A stretch of 64,000 bases of DNA from Sphingopyxis sp. 2PD (GCF_005503695.1 NZ_SCMU01000015.1:1-64000); one strand, 5' to 3'; counted from the first letter of the stretch, positions 49,565-58,953 are shown. Notes: generated by a model from the letters alone, not told the origin. Numbers and translations are program-made.

Positions 49565-50353
49565 TCAGTATACCACCAGCTTGTCCACGATCGCCTCGCG
49601 CATGTCGGGGGTGAAGTTCAGCACCGCCTCGGCATAGGTCGCGACATCGCCATGATCGCGGCGCACGGTGGCGAGGGCCGCGTCGAGATAGGCGGGGTTC
49701 ACCGACATCAGCGCGCGGATCGCGTCGTCATGGATTTCGGCGCCATAGCGCGCGCGGATATGCGCCGCGCCCTGCGCGATCCGTTCCTCGATCTTGCCCG
49801 CGGTGTTGGTGAGGAGATAGTCGTGCATCAGATCGTCCTCATGGACGCCGAGGAGCCGGTGGACGATCGCGACGGCAAAGCCGGTGCGGTCCTTGCCTGC
49901 GACGCAGTGGACGAGGCTTGGCGCGTCATATTCGGCGAGCGCCGCCAGATAGAGCCGCAGCGTCGCGACCAGCGCGGGGCGATAGGGCATGCCGGCATAG
50001 GTGTCGATCATCCGCGCCCGCGCGGTCTCGACATCGATCGTCCCGCCTGCCGCCTGAAGATGCGGCGCCAACCCTGCAGTCACGCCGCCCGCGAACAAGA
50101 CGCGCGCCGAGAAATTCTCCGACCGGCGGCACGGATGCAATTCGCGCTCGTCGTCGCCGCGCAGGTCGATGATGGTTTCGAGCCCCAGCGCGTCAAGCGC
50201 CGCCAGATCCTCGTCGGTGGCCGCTTCGTGATGCGCCGAGCGCCACAGCATGCCGTCGCGAAGCCGCCCGCCGCCCTCGACCGCATACCCGCCATAATCG
50301 CGGAAATTATGGACGCCGCTCAGGGGCAGGACGCGCTCGGCAATCATGGTCAT
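49565..50353 (-). CDS. tyrosine/dual-specificity protein phosphatase
   Basis: A 262-residue phosphatase of the Tyr-phosphatase-3 type. The P-loop HCVAGKDRTG (CX5R) is near residue 145, with the general-acid region upstream (SGVHNFRDYGGYA at the N-terminus is typical). Substrate may be a phosphoprotein or phosphoinositide-like ligand; unknown. Overlaps the crotonase gene by 4 nt, so the two are co-transcribed although their link is unclear. Confidence 0.88.
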   Translation of the reverse strand: MTMIAERVLPLSGVHNFRDYGGYAVEGGGRLRDGMLWRSAHHEAATDEDLAALDALGLETIIDLRGDDERELHPCRRSENFSARVLFAGGVTAGLAPHLQAAGGTIDVETARARMIDTYAGMPYRPALVATLRLYLAALAEYDAPSLVHCVAGKDRTGFAVAIVHRLLGVHEDDLMHDYLLTNTAGKIEERIAQGAAHIRARYGAEIHDDAIRALMSVNPAYLDAALATVRRDHGDVATYAEAVLNFTPDMREAIVDKLVVY

Positions 50354-51153
50354 TCTCCTGTAAACACCGGTGGGCGCTTTTCGACGAAGGCGTTGATCGC
50401 CTCGCGATTGTCGGCCGTTTCGTGCACGATCGCCTGATAGGCAGCGCTGAGCTCCAAGATGTCGCTCATCCGGCTATGCTGCGCCTCGCGCAGCAACCTT
50501 TTGGTGAGGCGCAGCGCGCGCGGCGGATTGCACACGATCCGTTCGGCAATCGCCACGGCGCGATCGAGCAGTTCCGCGTCGGGGACGACGTCCGTGACCA
50601 GACCATATTCCTTTGCCTGCACGGCGTCAAAGCGGTCGCCGGTCAGGAACAGTTCGGCGGCGCGCGGATAGCCGAGAATCTTTTGCAGCAGCCATGCTCC
50701 GCCGTCGCCGGGAACGATCCCGACCTTGATGAAGCTGCACGCGAACTTTGCGCTTTCCGCCGCAATGCGAATGTCGCAGGTGCAGGCCAGATCGGCGCCC
50801 AGGCCGATGGCATGGCCGTTGACCGCGGCGATCATCGGCACTTCGCAGTCCATGAGCGCGCGGATCACTGCCTGTACGCCCTTGCGATAATTGCTGCGGG
50901 TGGAATCGGGCTGGTCGAGCACGCCGATGCCGGTGCGATCCTGCATGCCCTTCAGATTGCCGCCGGCGCTGAACGCCTTGCCGCTGCCGGTCAGGATGAT
51001 CGCGCTGACGCTGCGGTCCTCGCGAAGATCGCGGAGCGTGTCGATGATGTCCTGGCAGTCTTCATGGGTGCCAATCGCGTTCATGCTTTCGGGCTTGATC
51101 ATCGTCAGGATCGCGATCTTGCCCCGCCGCTCGACACTCAAAAACTCGCCCAT
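50350..51153 (-). CDS. enoyl-CoA hydratase/isomerase (crotonase) family protein
   Basis: A 267-residue crotonase. The oxyanion hole is formed by SAGGNLKGM and GHAIGLGADLA. The first hydratase Glu position is Asp here (GLGADLACTCD). The second Glu position, in the KFACSFIKVGIVPGDGG block, looks like Phe, so simple hydratase activity is not assured; isomerase or other chemistry is possible. Start at ATG 51153. It lies next to the acyl-CoA dehydrogenase pair on the other strand. Confidence 0.9.
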   Translation of the reverse strand: MGEFLSVERRGKIAILTMIKPESMNAIGTHEDCQDIIDTLRDLREDRSVSAIILTGSGKAFSAGGNLKGMQDRTGIGVLDQPDSTRSNYRKGVQAVIRALMDCEVPMIAAVNGHAIGLGADLACTCDIRIAAESAKFACSFIKVGIVPGDGGAWLLQKILGYPRAAELFLTGDRFDAVQAKEYGLVTDVVPDAELLDRAVAIAERIVCNPPRALRLTKRLLREAQHSRMSDILELSAAYQAIVHETADNREAINAFVEKRPPVFTGE

Positions 51154-51203
51154 GTGAAAATCCTTTTGCTGCTCGGGAAAAGCTATTGCATGGCTGTCGG
51201 GAC

Positions 51204-52343
51204 ATGCAAGGCTTTGCGCTCTATCCCTTCGATCCGCCCGGCGACGTTGCGGCACTGCGCGCCGAATTGCGGGCATGGCTCGCGGTGAACCAGCCGCAGG
51301 GCGATGTCGTCGCGCGTGCCAATAGCTGGGCGAGCTTCGATGCTGATTTCAGCCGCGCGCTGGGGACGGCGGGGTACATCGGGATGACCTTGCCGACGCG
51401 ATATGGCGGCGGCGATCGGCATCCGCTGGAACGCTATGTGGTCATTGAGGAATTGCTGGCGGCGGGCGCGCCGGTCGGGGCGCACTGGATCGCGGACCGG
51501 CAGACCGGGCCGCTGATCGTGCGTTATGGCAGCGAGGAACAGCGCCAGCGCTATTTGCCGGGAATTGCGAAGGGTGAACTTTATGCGTGCATCGGGCTGT
51601 CCGAACCGGGGGCAGGGTCCGACTTGGCGGCGGTGCGGACCACGGCGCGCGAAACCGCCGAGGGCTGGCGGATCAATGGTCAGAAAATCTGGACCACCGG
51701 AGCGCATTTCTCGCACATCATGCTGGCGCTCGTCCGCACCGAGGAGGGCAGCGAGCGCAATGCGGGATTGAGCCAGCTGCTGATCGATCTCGACACTCCC
51801 GGCATCACGATCCGCCCGATCATCGACATGGCGGGTAACCACGACTTCAACGAGGTGTTTTTCGACGATGTGCTGGTGTCGCTTGGCGCGCTGGTCGGGA
51901 CGCGGGGGCAAGGGTGGCAACAGGTCACCGCTGAACTGGGTCTCGAACGGTCGGGGCCGGAGCGCTATCTGTCAAGTCACGCGCTGCTCGCCGCGCTGAT
52001 CGATGCGGCGGGCGCCGATCCCGATGCCGCTGTCGCGACGCTGATCGGAGAGCTCACCGCCGAGATGTGGACGCTGCGCCAATTGTCGATGTCGACCGCC
52101 GCGAAGCTGGCGGCGGGTGAGGATCCGATGGTCGAGGCGTCGGTGGTCAAGGAATTGGGCAATGCGTTCGAACAGGACATGCCGCGCCGGGTGCAGGCCA
52201 TCGTCGATTGTCCGTGGGACGATCCGGGCGACCTTGGCCGATTGCTGCGCGCGCTGTTGATCGCATCGCCCAGCTTTTCGCTGCGCGGCGGAACGCGCGA
52301 GGTGATCCGCGGGATCATCGCACGCGGATTGGGCCTCAGATGA
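51204..52343 (+). CDS. acyl-CoA dehydrogenase, larger subunit of a pair
   Basis: A 379-residue flavoprotein of the dehydrogenase family that oxidises acyl-CoA at C2-C3. The N-terminal helical domain, the middle block CIGLSEPGAGSDLAAVRT and KIWTTGAHFSH, and a C-terminal helical domain with GGTREVIRGIIA are present. ATG 51204 was chosen over TTG 51186. It overlaps the next, shorter acyl-CoA dehydrogenase gene by 4 nt, which suggests a heteromeric enzyme as in sterol side-chain oxidation. Confidence 0.9.
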   Translation: MQGFALYPFDPPGDVAALRAELRAWLAVNQPQGDVVARANSWASFDADFSRALGTAGYIGMTLPTRYGGGDRHPLERYVVIEELLAAGAPVGAHWIADRQTGPLIVRYGSEEQRQRYLPGIAKGELYACIGLSEPGAGSDLAAVRTTARETAEGWRINGQKIWTTGAHFSHIMLALVRTEEGSERNAGLSQLLIDLDTPGITIRPIIDMAGNHDFNEVFFDDVLVSLGALVGTRGQGWQQVTAELGLERSGPERYLSSHALLAALIDAAGADPDAAVATLIGELTAEMWTLRQLSMSTAAKLAAGEDPMVEASVVKELGNAFEQDMPRRVQAIVDCPWDDPGDLGRLLRALLIASPSFSLRGGTREVIRGIIARGLGLR

Positions 52344-53035
52344 GCGCGGCGCGCGAGATGCTGTGCGATACCGCGCGGGCGGTGTTTGCAGAGGCCGCCA
52401 CCGCGGGGATGGCGCCGATTGACGAGGCCGGGTTCGGCCTGCTGCTCGTGCCCGAAGCCGATGGCGGTTTCGGCGGTGATTGGGGCGACGTGAATGCGGT
52501 GTTGCAGATCGCGGGGGTGATGGTCCCAGACCTGCCGGTGGCTGGGCTGATCGCGCCGGACGCTGTGCAGCCTGCCGCTACGGTCAGCCTGATGGCGGGA
52601 GCGATGGGACAGGCGCTGGCGCTATCGATCGAGCATGTGAACACGCGGCAGCAATTCGGACGGCCGCTAGGCAAATTCCAGGCGGTGCAGCAATCGCTTG
52701 CGGTGATGGCGTGCGAGGTGCGCGCGGTCGAGGCGGCGGCGGCGGCGCTGGCAGCGCGGCTGGATGCGGTGGGGTTCGATCCTGCCGCGGCGGATTTCGA
52801 GATGGCGGCGGCGAAGTTGCGCGCCAACCGCGCGGTCGGGGTGGTGACCGCAATCGCGCATCAGGTGCATGGCGCGATCGGCTTTACCGCCGAATATGAA
52901 CTGAACCGCGTGACGATCCCGCTGATGCGCTGGCGCAGCGAGCATGGCAATGATGCTTATTGGGCGGCGAAGCTGGGGCGGCAGGTGTCCGGGCTTGGTG
53001 GACAGGGGCTGTGGGAAGCGCTGACCGCGCGGTAA
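52340..53035 (+). CDS. short acyl-CoA dehydrogenase-like subunit
   Basis: A 231-residue protein. It has an N-terminal helical segment (LLVPEADGGFGGDW) and then the C-terminal helical domain (NTRQQFGRPLGKFQAVQ, HQVHGAIGFTAEYELNR), but the middle beta-barrel domain of acyl-CoA dehydrogenases is missing. ATGA overlap with the larger subunit implies a two-subunit enzyme in which this chain completes the FAD/active site. The shortening looks designed rather than a frameshift, since frame and codon use stay uniform. Confidence 0.82.
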   Translation: MSAAREMLCDTARAVFAEAATAGMAPIDEAGFGLLLVPEADGGFGGDWGDVNAVLQIAGVMVPDLPVAGLIAPDAVQPAATVSLMAGAMGQALALSIEHVNTRQQFGRPLGKFQAVQQSLAVMACEVRAVEAAAAALAARLDAVGFDPAAADFEMAAAKLRANRAVGVVTAIAHQVHGAIGFTAEYELNRVTIPLMRWRSEHGNDAYWAAKLGRQVSGLGGQGLWEALTAR

Positions 53036-53061
53036 GCCTGATCTGTACCACGCGGTCATCA

Positions 53062-53128
53062 CCGTAGCCCTGAGCCTGTCGAAGGGCGCTTATCCGAGAA
53101 GCGCCCTTCGACAGGCTCAGGGCTACGG
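53062..53128. repeat. inverted repeat, family B copy 2 (30-bp perfect stem)
   Basis: A perfect 30-bp stem with a 7-nt loop: it opens CCGTAGCCCTGAGCC and closes GGCTCAGGGCTACGG. It lies between convergent genes and can act as a bidirectional terminator. Confidence 0.9.
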
Positions 53129-53149
53129 TTCAGATTGAACGAGCATCCA

Positions 53150-54280
53150 CTACCGAACCGCACCACCATCGCGAAGCGCCGCAATCTTGCTCGCGTCATA
53201 ACCAAGCCCCGCGAGCACCGCATCGCCATCGGCGCCGACCGCCGGAGCCGCGCGCGGGGTGTCGTTGACCGTCGCCGAATAGCGCGGTGCGGGAGCGGGC
53301 TGGACCGCGCCGCCGACCTCGAGAAACGTCTCGCGCGCGACATTGTGCGGATGCTGGGGCGCTTCGGTCAGCGACAGGATCGGCGCAAAGCAGACGTCGG
53401 TCATCTCCATGATCGCGCACCATTCGTTGCGCGTCTTGGTCTTGAACAACGCCGTCAGCTTGTCTTTCAGCACCGGCCATTTCGACGGATCGAGCTGCGC
53501 ATCGAAATCGGGATCGCCGGCAAGGCCGGTCTTTTCGCGCAGCAGTGCATAGAATTGCGGTTCGATAGACCCGATCGAGATGAATTTGCCGTCGGCGCAG
53601 ACATAGCTGTCATAGAAATGCGCCGCGCCGTCGAGCAGGTTGACGCCTGCTTCGTCCTTCAGTCGTCCCATCGCCTTGAAGCCCCAGGTCATGCCCGCGA
53701 GCAGCGCCGAGCCGTCGGTCATCGCGCAGTCAATCACCTGACCCTCGCCGGTCCTCGCCGCATGGACAAGCGCGCTCGCCATGCCGAAGGCGAGCATCAT
53801 CCCGCCGCCGCCGAAATCGCCGACATAATTGACCGGCGGCACCGGCTTTTCGCCCGCGCGCCCGATGCCGTGGAGGACGCCCGAGAGCGCGATATAGTTG
53901 ATGTCGTGGCCCGCGGCCTGGGAGTAGGGGCCGAACTGCCCCCAGCCGGTCATGCGGCCGTAGATCAGTTTGGGATTGTCGGCGAGCAGCACGTCGGGAC
54001 CAAGCCCGAGCCGCTCCATCACGCCGGGACGATATCCCTCGATGATCCCGTCGGCGCTTTTGCAAAGATCGCGCGCAATCGCGACCGCTTCCGGGTTTTT
54101 CATGTCGAGCGCGATCGATGTCCGGTTGCGACTGAGCGGATCGCGCGGGTCCATGAAGCCGCCGGGGCGGTCGATGCGGATCACCTCGGCGCCATGATCG
54201 GCGAGCATCATGCCGCAGAAGGGACCGGGGCCGATCCCGGCAAATTCGATGATGCGGATGCCCTTCAGCGGCCCAGCCAT
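53150..54280 (-). CDS. CaiB/BaiF CoA-transferase family protein, alpha-methylacyl-CoA racemase-like
   Basis: A 376-residue family III CoA-transferase fold. Racemase-type residues are visible: His in AAGHDINYIALSG, Asp in YVGDFGGGGM and Glu in SIEPQFYALL. In the racemase family these positions invert the 2-methyl centre of acyl-CoAs. Its neighbours (thiolase, SDR, acyl-CoA dehydrogenases) fit breakdown of 2-methyl-branched chains. Which chemistry it has cannot be settled from sequence, but the His/Asp/Glu set favours racemase over CoA transfer. Confidence 0.85.
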   Translation of the reverse strand: MAGPLKGIRIIEFAGIGPGPFCGMMLADHGAEVIRIDRPGGFMDPRDPLSRNRTSIALDMKNPEAVAIARDLCKSADGIIEGYRPGVMERLGLGPDVLLADNPKLIYGRMTGWGQFGPYSQAAGHDINYIALSGVLHGIGRAGEKPVPPVNYVGDFGGGGMMLAFGMASALVHAARTGEGQVIDCAMTDGSALLAGMTWGFKAMGRLKDEAGVNLLDGAAHFYDSYVCADGKFISIGSIEPQFYALLREKTGLAGDPDFDAQLDPSKWPVLKDKLTALFKTKTRNEWCAIMEMTDVCFAPILSLTEAPQHPHNVARETFLEVGGAVQPAPAPRYSATVNDTPRAAPAVGADGDAVLAGLGYDASKIAALRDGGAVR

Positions 54281-54307
54281 GTCGTGTCTCCCAGATTTAT
54301 ATCAGCT

Positions 54308-54390
54308 CGTCATTGCGAGGAGCGAAGCGACGCAGCAATCCAGTGCGCGCGTAATCCGCTCTGGATTGCTTCGCTCCATTCGCAATGACA
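54308..54390. repeat. inverted repeat, CATTGCGAGGAGCGAAG type
   Basis: CGTCATTGCGAGGAGCGAAG at the left and its inverse (CTTCGCTCC...CGCAATGAC) at the right surround a short centre with GCAATCCAG/CTGGATTGC arms. Found between the racemase-like and thiolase genes. Confidence 0.82.
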
Positions 54391-54398
54391 AAGGTTGA

Positions 54399-55649
54399 TT
54401 ATATGCGTTCGATGATGATCGCGGGCGCCATGCCGCCCGCGGCGCACATCGTAACCAAGCCGTAGCGACCCCCCGAGCGTTCGAGCTCGTCGAGCGCGGT
54501 GCCGATCAGGATCGAACCGGTAGCGCCAATCGGGTGACCAAGCGCCATCGCTCCGCCGTTGATGTTCACCTTATCGCGGTCGAGATCGAGGTCGCGGATG
54601 AACTTTTCGGCGACGACCGCAAAGGCTTCGTTGATTTCCCAGACGTCAATGTCGTCCTTGCTCAGTCCGGCCTTTTCGAGCACTTTTTTCGCTGCGGGGA
54701 CGGGAGCGTTGAGCATGAGCGTCGGATCGTCGCCGATATTGGCATAAGCGACGACGCGTGCGCGGGGTTTCAGGCCGTGCTTGTCGGCATAGTCTTTGGA
54801 CGCCAGCAGGATCGCGGCGGCGCCATCGACAACGCCCGACGAGTTGCCGGCATGATGGAAGTGTTGGATTTCGACATCGGGATAGCGACGGTTGATCTGC
54901 TTACGGAAGCTGAAGCCGCCGCCCAGGTCAAAATCAGCCAGGCCAGTGAAAGCGGGCTTGAGCGACGCCAGTCCTTCGGCGGTGGTTTCGGGGCGCGGGA
55001 ATTCTTCATGGTCGAGCGCCACGCTGCCGTCGGGGTTGAGCACTGGGACGACCGATTTGGCAAAACGGCCTTCCTTGATTGCGCGATCGGCGCGCTGCTG
55101 GCTGACCAGCGCGAGCGCGTCGAGATCTTCGCGGCTGATCCCTTCGATCGTCGCGATCGCGTCGCCGCAGACGCCCTGATGCGATTGCGGGTGGAGCTCG
55201 TCGAGCGCTTCATGACCCGATCCCATCAGCCGCGGCGGCAGGCCAGCGTTGGCCTGTTCAGCGGCGAAGGCGGTGGTGTAGCTCATCATTTCGGTGCCGC
55301 CCGCGATGACGCAATCTTCCATGCCGCTCATGACGGTGGCGGCGGCCAGATTGACCGAGGTGATGCCGCCGCCGCAGAACCGGTCGAGCGTCGTCCCCGA
55401 CGCCTTGGTGTCATAACCCGCCGACAGCGCCGCCATCCGGCCAAGGTCGCCGCCCTGCTTGCCATTCTGTGACGACGTCGACCAGATGATGTCGTCGACC
55501 GTCGCGGTGTCGAGGTTGTTGCGCTCCTTGATCGCTTTCAGCACCGTGGCGGCGAGATGTTGCGGGTGGAGGTGCGACAGCGCGCCTTTGCCGGGCTTGC
55601 CAACTCCGCGCGGGGTACGGACGGCGTCGATGATATAGGCTTCGGGCAT
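54399..55649 (-). CDS. acetyl-CoA C-acyltransferase (thiolase)
   Basis: A 416-residue thiolase that cleaves 3-oxoacyl-CoA with CoA. The nucleophilic Cys lies in DRFCGGGITSVN, the His in NGGAMALGHPIGATG, and the second Cys in CAAGGMAPA. The N-terminal IIDAVRTPRG is typical. It belongs to the degradative cluster; on a 2-methyl-branched substrate it would release propionyl-CoA. The adjacent SDR gene lies upstream with a family A repeat between. Confidence 0.94.
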   Translation of the reverse strand: MPEAYIIDAVRTPRGVGKPGKGALSHLHPQHLAATVLKAIKERNNLDTATVDDIIWSTSSQNGKQGGDLGRMAALSAGYDTKASGTTLDRFCGGGITSVNLAAATVMSGMEDCVIAGGTEMMSYTTAFAAEQANAGLPPRLMGSGHEALDELHPQSHQGVCGDAIATIEGISREDLDALALVSQQRADRAIKEGRFAKSVVPVLNPDGSVALDHEEFPRPETTAEGLASLKPAFTGLADFDLGGGFSFRKQINRRYPDVEIQHFHHAGNSSGVVDGAAAILLASKDYADKHGLKPRARVVAYANIGDDPTLMLNAPVPAAKKVLEKAGLSKDDIDVWEINEAFAVVAEKFIRDLDLDRDKVNINGGAMALGHPIGATGSILIGTALDELERSGGRYGLVTMCAAGGMAPAIIIERI

Positions 55650-55713
55650 GGAAGTATCCTTTCAGAAGGAAATTATGGGAACATCATGATTTAGGGATTT
55701 GCTGACCTCTACC

Positions 55714-55792
55714 CCGTTCGTGTCGAGCGAAGTCGAGACACGCCGAGTTCGTGCATGGCTTTACCTGTCTCGACTTCGCTCGACACGAACGG
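55714..55792. repeat. paired inverted repeat, family A copy 5
   Basis: CCGTTCGTGTCGAGCGAAG arm and its inverse with a short centre, between the thiolase and SDR genes on the same strand. Confidence 0.85.
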
Positions 55793-55812
55793 AAAGGGGA
55801 CGGTGTCATGTC

Positions 55813-56595
55813 TCAACGGGGGGCCATTCGGATCGCGCCGTCGAGACGGACGGCCTGGCCGTTGAAATAGGTGTTGCGGATCATTTCCATCGCGAGGCTG
55901 GCATATTCCTCGGCCTTGCCGAGCCGCTTGGGGAAGGGGACCGACGCTTCGAGGCTTTCCTTCACCTTGGGGTTCATATTGCCCAGCAAGGGCGTGCCGA
56001 ACACGCCGGGCATGATCGAATTGACGCGGATGCCAAGGTCCATCAGGTCGCGTGCCATCGGCAGCACAAGGCCGTTCACGCCTGCTTTCGCCGAGCCGTA
56101 GATCACCTGCCCGATCTGCGCGTCCTGCGCCGCGACCGAGGCGGTGAAGATGATCGCGCCGCGTTCGCCGTCTTCGAGGTCGGGCAAGGTCGCCATGCCT
56201 TCGGCCGCGATTGAGCCGATGCGATAGCTGGCGGTCAAGATGCCCGCCACGCCATAGGCATAGTCCTCGGTCGGCGTGCGGCGGAAGGTGCGGGTTTCCT
56301 TGTCATAGGCGAGCGTCTTGCCGCGGCGCGAGGTCATTGCGCAGTGGACGCAGATGCGCTCTTGGCCGTGGGCTGCGCGTGCCTTGGCATAGCCGTCCAA
56401 GACCGATTGTTCGTCGGTGATATCGACCTTGCAGAATAACCCGCCGATCGACGCGGCGACCTCTTCGCCGAGCGCTTCGTTGATGTCGAAAATCGCGACC
56501 TTGACCCCTGCCGCCGCCAGCGCTTCGGCGGTGGCGCGGCCAAGTCCCGAAGCGCCGCCGGTAACAACGGCCGATGTGGTGGAATCGAATTTCAT
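55813..56595 (-). CDS. SDR family 3-hydroxyacyl-CoA dehydrogenase-like oxidoreductase
   Basis: A 260-residue short-chain dehydrogenase. The NAD site is TGGASGLGRATAEA, and the catalytic set is Ser (TASVAAQ), Tyr and Lys (YGSAKAG). The sequence resembles the type 2 3-hydroxyacyl-CoA dehydrogenases (HSD17B10 group), which act on 2-methyl-3-hydroxyacyl-CoA. It would provide the third step of beta-oxidation beside the thiolase. ATG 56595 is the expected start; the frame upstream overlaps the next dehydrogenase. Confidence 0.9.
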   Translation of the reverse strand: MKFDSTTSAVVTGGASGLGRATAEALAAAGVKVAIFDINEALGEEVAASIGGLFCKVDITDEQSVLDGYAKARAAHGQERICVHCAMTSRRGKTLAYDKETRTFRRTPTEDYAYGVAGILTASYRIGSIAAEGMATLPDLEDGERGAIIFTASVAAQDAQIGQVIYGSAKAGVNGLVLPMARDLMDLGIRVNSIMPGVFGTPLLGNMNPKVKESLEASVPFPKRLGKAEEYASLAMEMIRNTYFNGQAVRLDGAIRMAPR

Positions 56596-56605
56596 GCGCG
56601 CCTCC

Positions 56606-57811
56606 TCAGGCCGGGATCTGGTTGAACGGGACGCCCTTGTCGGGGCGGTGGTCCTGCGGCAGGCCGAGCACCTTTTCGGCGATCGTGTTGAGCAAGGTTT
56701 CGTCGGACCCGCCGGCGATGCGTCCGGTCGGGGCGTTGATCCAGCTCGACGCCCAATCCTCCTTTTGCGAGGCATGTTCGTCGAACGCGAAACCGCCGGT
56801 GCCTTGTAGGTCGATCGCGAGTTCGGAGAGTTTCTGGCGCGAACGCACCGCGACCAGCTTGTTGAGCGATCCCTCGGCGCCCGGAATCATCCCCGCCTGC
56901 ATCATCAGCCGCGCGCGGACGTTGATCGAATCGAGCCCCGACCGCATCGCATAATTGCGCGCGATCTGCTGCCGGATGCGGCCGTCTTCGATCGCGGGCT
57001 TGCCGTTGAGAGAGGTGTCTTTGGCCAGATCGACAAACAGGTCGAGGTGCGGGCCAAAACCCGCGCTGTCGGTCGCGACATAGCGTTCGATCATCAGCGT
57101 GGTGATCGCGACCGCAAAGCCGCCGCCGACGGGCGACATGCGGTGATCGTCGCTGATCTTCACATCGTCGAAGAACACCTCGTTCACATGGCTGTCGCCG
57201 CCTGCGAGCTTGATCGGCCGCACCGTCACCCCCGGCGCTTTCATGTCGACCCAGAAATAGGTGAGCCCCTTGTGCTTGGGCACGGTCGGGTCGGTGCGAA
57301 CGACGATGACGCCATAGTCGCTGTAATGCGCCCAGCTGGTCCACACTTTCTGGCCGTTGATCTTCCAACCATTGCCGTCGGGTTCGGCGCGGGTGCGCAG
57401 ACCCGCGAGGTCCGAGCCGCCCGAGGGCTCGGAGAACAGCTGGCACCAGATTTCCTCACCCTTCAGCGCCTTCAGCACGCGTTCCTTGACGAATTCCTTG
57501 TCGCTGCCGAACTGCATCACCACCGGCACCGGCATGCCGAGCGAGATGCCGAAGTAGAAGCTGGGGAAACCGTGCTTCATTTCCTCGGCGTCGAAAGTCA
57601 CTTTTTCGAGATGGGTCAGCCCTTGGCCACCATATTCGGTCGGCCAGTTGATCCCGGCATAGCCCGCATCGAACTTAGCCTTTTGATAGCGGCGCCCGAG
57701 CGCGAGGTCGTCGGCTTCCGACAGACCCTTGCGCGCCGCGCGGCCAAAGGTCGGCGCCACCGATTCGAGCCAGGCGGCGGCCTTGGCGCGATAGGTTTCG
57801 AGATCGCTCAT
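56606..57811 (-). CDS. acyl-CoA dehydrogenase
   Basis: A 401-residue acyl-CoA dehydrogenase. The FAD-binding middle block is QLFSEPSGGSDLAGLRT with KINGQKVWTSWA. A C-terminal helical domain with RIAGGSDETLLNTIAEKVLG completes it. Start ATG 57811 (MSDLETYRAK), overlapping the preceding acyl-CoA dehydrogenase stop by 4 nt. The pair forms a second heteromeric candidate (with 57808-58902). The SDR gene follows it after 10 nt. Confidence 0.93.
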   Translation of the reverse strand: MSDLETYRAKAAAWLESVAPTFGRAARKGLSEADDLALGRRYQKAKFDAGYAGINWPTEYGGQGLTHLEKVTFDAEEMKHGFPSFYFGISLGMPVPVVMQFGSDKEFVKERVLKALKGEEIWCQLFSEPSGGSDLAGLRTRAEPDGNGWKINGQKVWTSWAHYSDYGVIVVRTDPTVPKHKGLTYFWVDMKAPGVTVRPIKLAGGDSHVNEVFFDDVKISDDHRMSPVGGGFAVAITTLMIERYVATDSAGFGPHLDLFVDLAKDTSLNGKPAIEDGRIRQQIARNYAMRSGLDSINVRARLMMQAGMIPGAEGSLNKLVAVRSRQKLSELAIDLQGTGGFAFDEHASQKEDWASSWINAPTGRIAGGSDETLLNTIAEKVLGLPQDHRPDKGVPFNQIPA

Positions 57812-58902
57812 GCGGCTTCTCCTGCCAGACGGTCGACCAGCACATCCTCCCAGAACAGGCTGCTGCCCTGTTCGATCGCGAGGCTGCGCGCGCGTCGCAT
57901 ATGGAGGTGCAGGCCGAGCTCCCATGTCACGCCGATGCCGCCGTGGATCTGGATGCAGTCGCGCGCCGCGGTGTCATAGGCTTCGGTCGCCGACAGCCGC
58001 GCGGCGGCTGCGGCGGTGATGAAATCGGGTTGGCCTTCGCGGGCGGCGGCGTGGATGCAATTGGCGCGGGCGAGTTCGACCAGCCCGTAAAGCTCTGCAA
58101 TCCGGTGTTTCACCGACTGGAACGCGCCGATCGGCTGGCCAAAGGCGCGGCGGGTGAGCGCATAGTCGCGTGCGATTTCCATGAGCACCTCGGCGCCGCC
58201 GGTCTGCTCATGCGCCGTCACCACGGCTTGCAGGGCGAGGATGTGGAGCGCGGCGTCGCGCGCCGCATGGCCGACCGCCAAGGTTTCCGCGGGTGTGCCC
58301 GCAAAGTGCAGGTCGGCGAGGCAACGGCTGTTGTCGAAGCTCGCAACCGCCGATCGTTCGACATCCGCAAGCTCGACCAGCGTCAGCGCAGGCATTCCGG
58401 GACCGTTGGCCAGCACGATTGCGATGTCGGCGGCCAGTCCACCCGAAACGGCGCTGGCGACCCCGGCGAGCAAATCGCCGGTGAGCGTCACGTCGGGCTG
58501 AACGGGCAGCGCATCGGGGCCAGCGGCAAAGGCGATCGCGCCGATCGTCTCGCCCGACGCCAGCCCGGGCAGCCACCGGGCCTTTTGCCCATCGGTGCCA
58601 TAGATTTCGATCGCCTTGGCGGCCCCGAAGTTCGAAGTGAGAAAGGGTGCGCCGCTGAGCGACCGGCCCGCCTGATGCGCGATCAGCCCAAGCTCGACCA
58701 ATCCAAGCCCCAGGCCGCCCTGTGCTTCGGGAAGCGCCAGCGCGGTCCAGCCCTGTTCCTTCGCCGTGTCCCAGAAGGAGCGATGATAATCGCCGACCGA
58801 TTCGAGCAGTGGCAGCAAGTCGTCCTTGCTGACGCGCGCTTCGAGTACCCGCCGTGATTCGGTCGCAATCGCCTGTTGGCCTTCGTCATAGAGGATCGTC
58901 AT
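57808..58902 (-). CDS. acyl-CoA dehydrogenase, second subunit
   Basis: A 364-residue acyl-CoA dehydrogenase family protein with an ordered N-terminal domain and a C-terminal helical domain (YALTRRAFGQPIGAFQSVKH, HGGIGVTWELGLHLHMRRA). The middle domain is present but has weak motifs. It overlaps the following dehydrogenase by 4 nt. It is first of the minus-strand operon; the inverted repeat at 58954 lies just upstream. Confidence 0.9.
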   Translation of the reverse strand: MTILYDEGQQAIATESRRVLEARVSKDDLLPLLESVGDYHRSFWDTAKEQGWTALALPEAQGGLGLGLVELGLIAHQAGRSLSGAPFLTSNFGAAKAIEIYGTDGQKARWLPGLASGETIGAIAFAAGPDALPVQPDVTLTGDLLAGVASAVSGGLAADIAIVLANGPGMPALTLVELADVERSAVASFDNSRCLADLHFAGTPAETLAVGHAARDAALHILALQAVVTAHEQTGGAEVLMEIARDYALTRRAFGQPIGAFQSVKHRIAELYGLVELARANCIHAAAREGQPDFITAAAAARLSATEAYDTAARDCIQIHGGIGVTWELGLHLHMRRARSLAIEQGSSLFWEDVLVDRLAGEAA

Positions 58903-58953
58903 GGCCGCATCTGTCCCGCTCCCATATATCTTGTCTTGCCAATGAACCGGACG

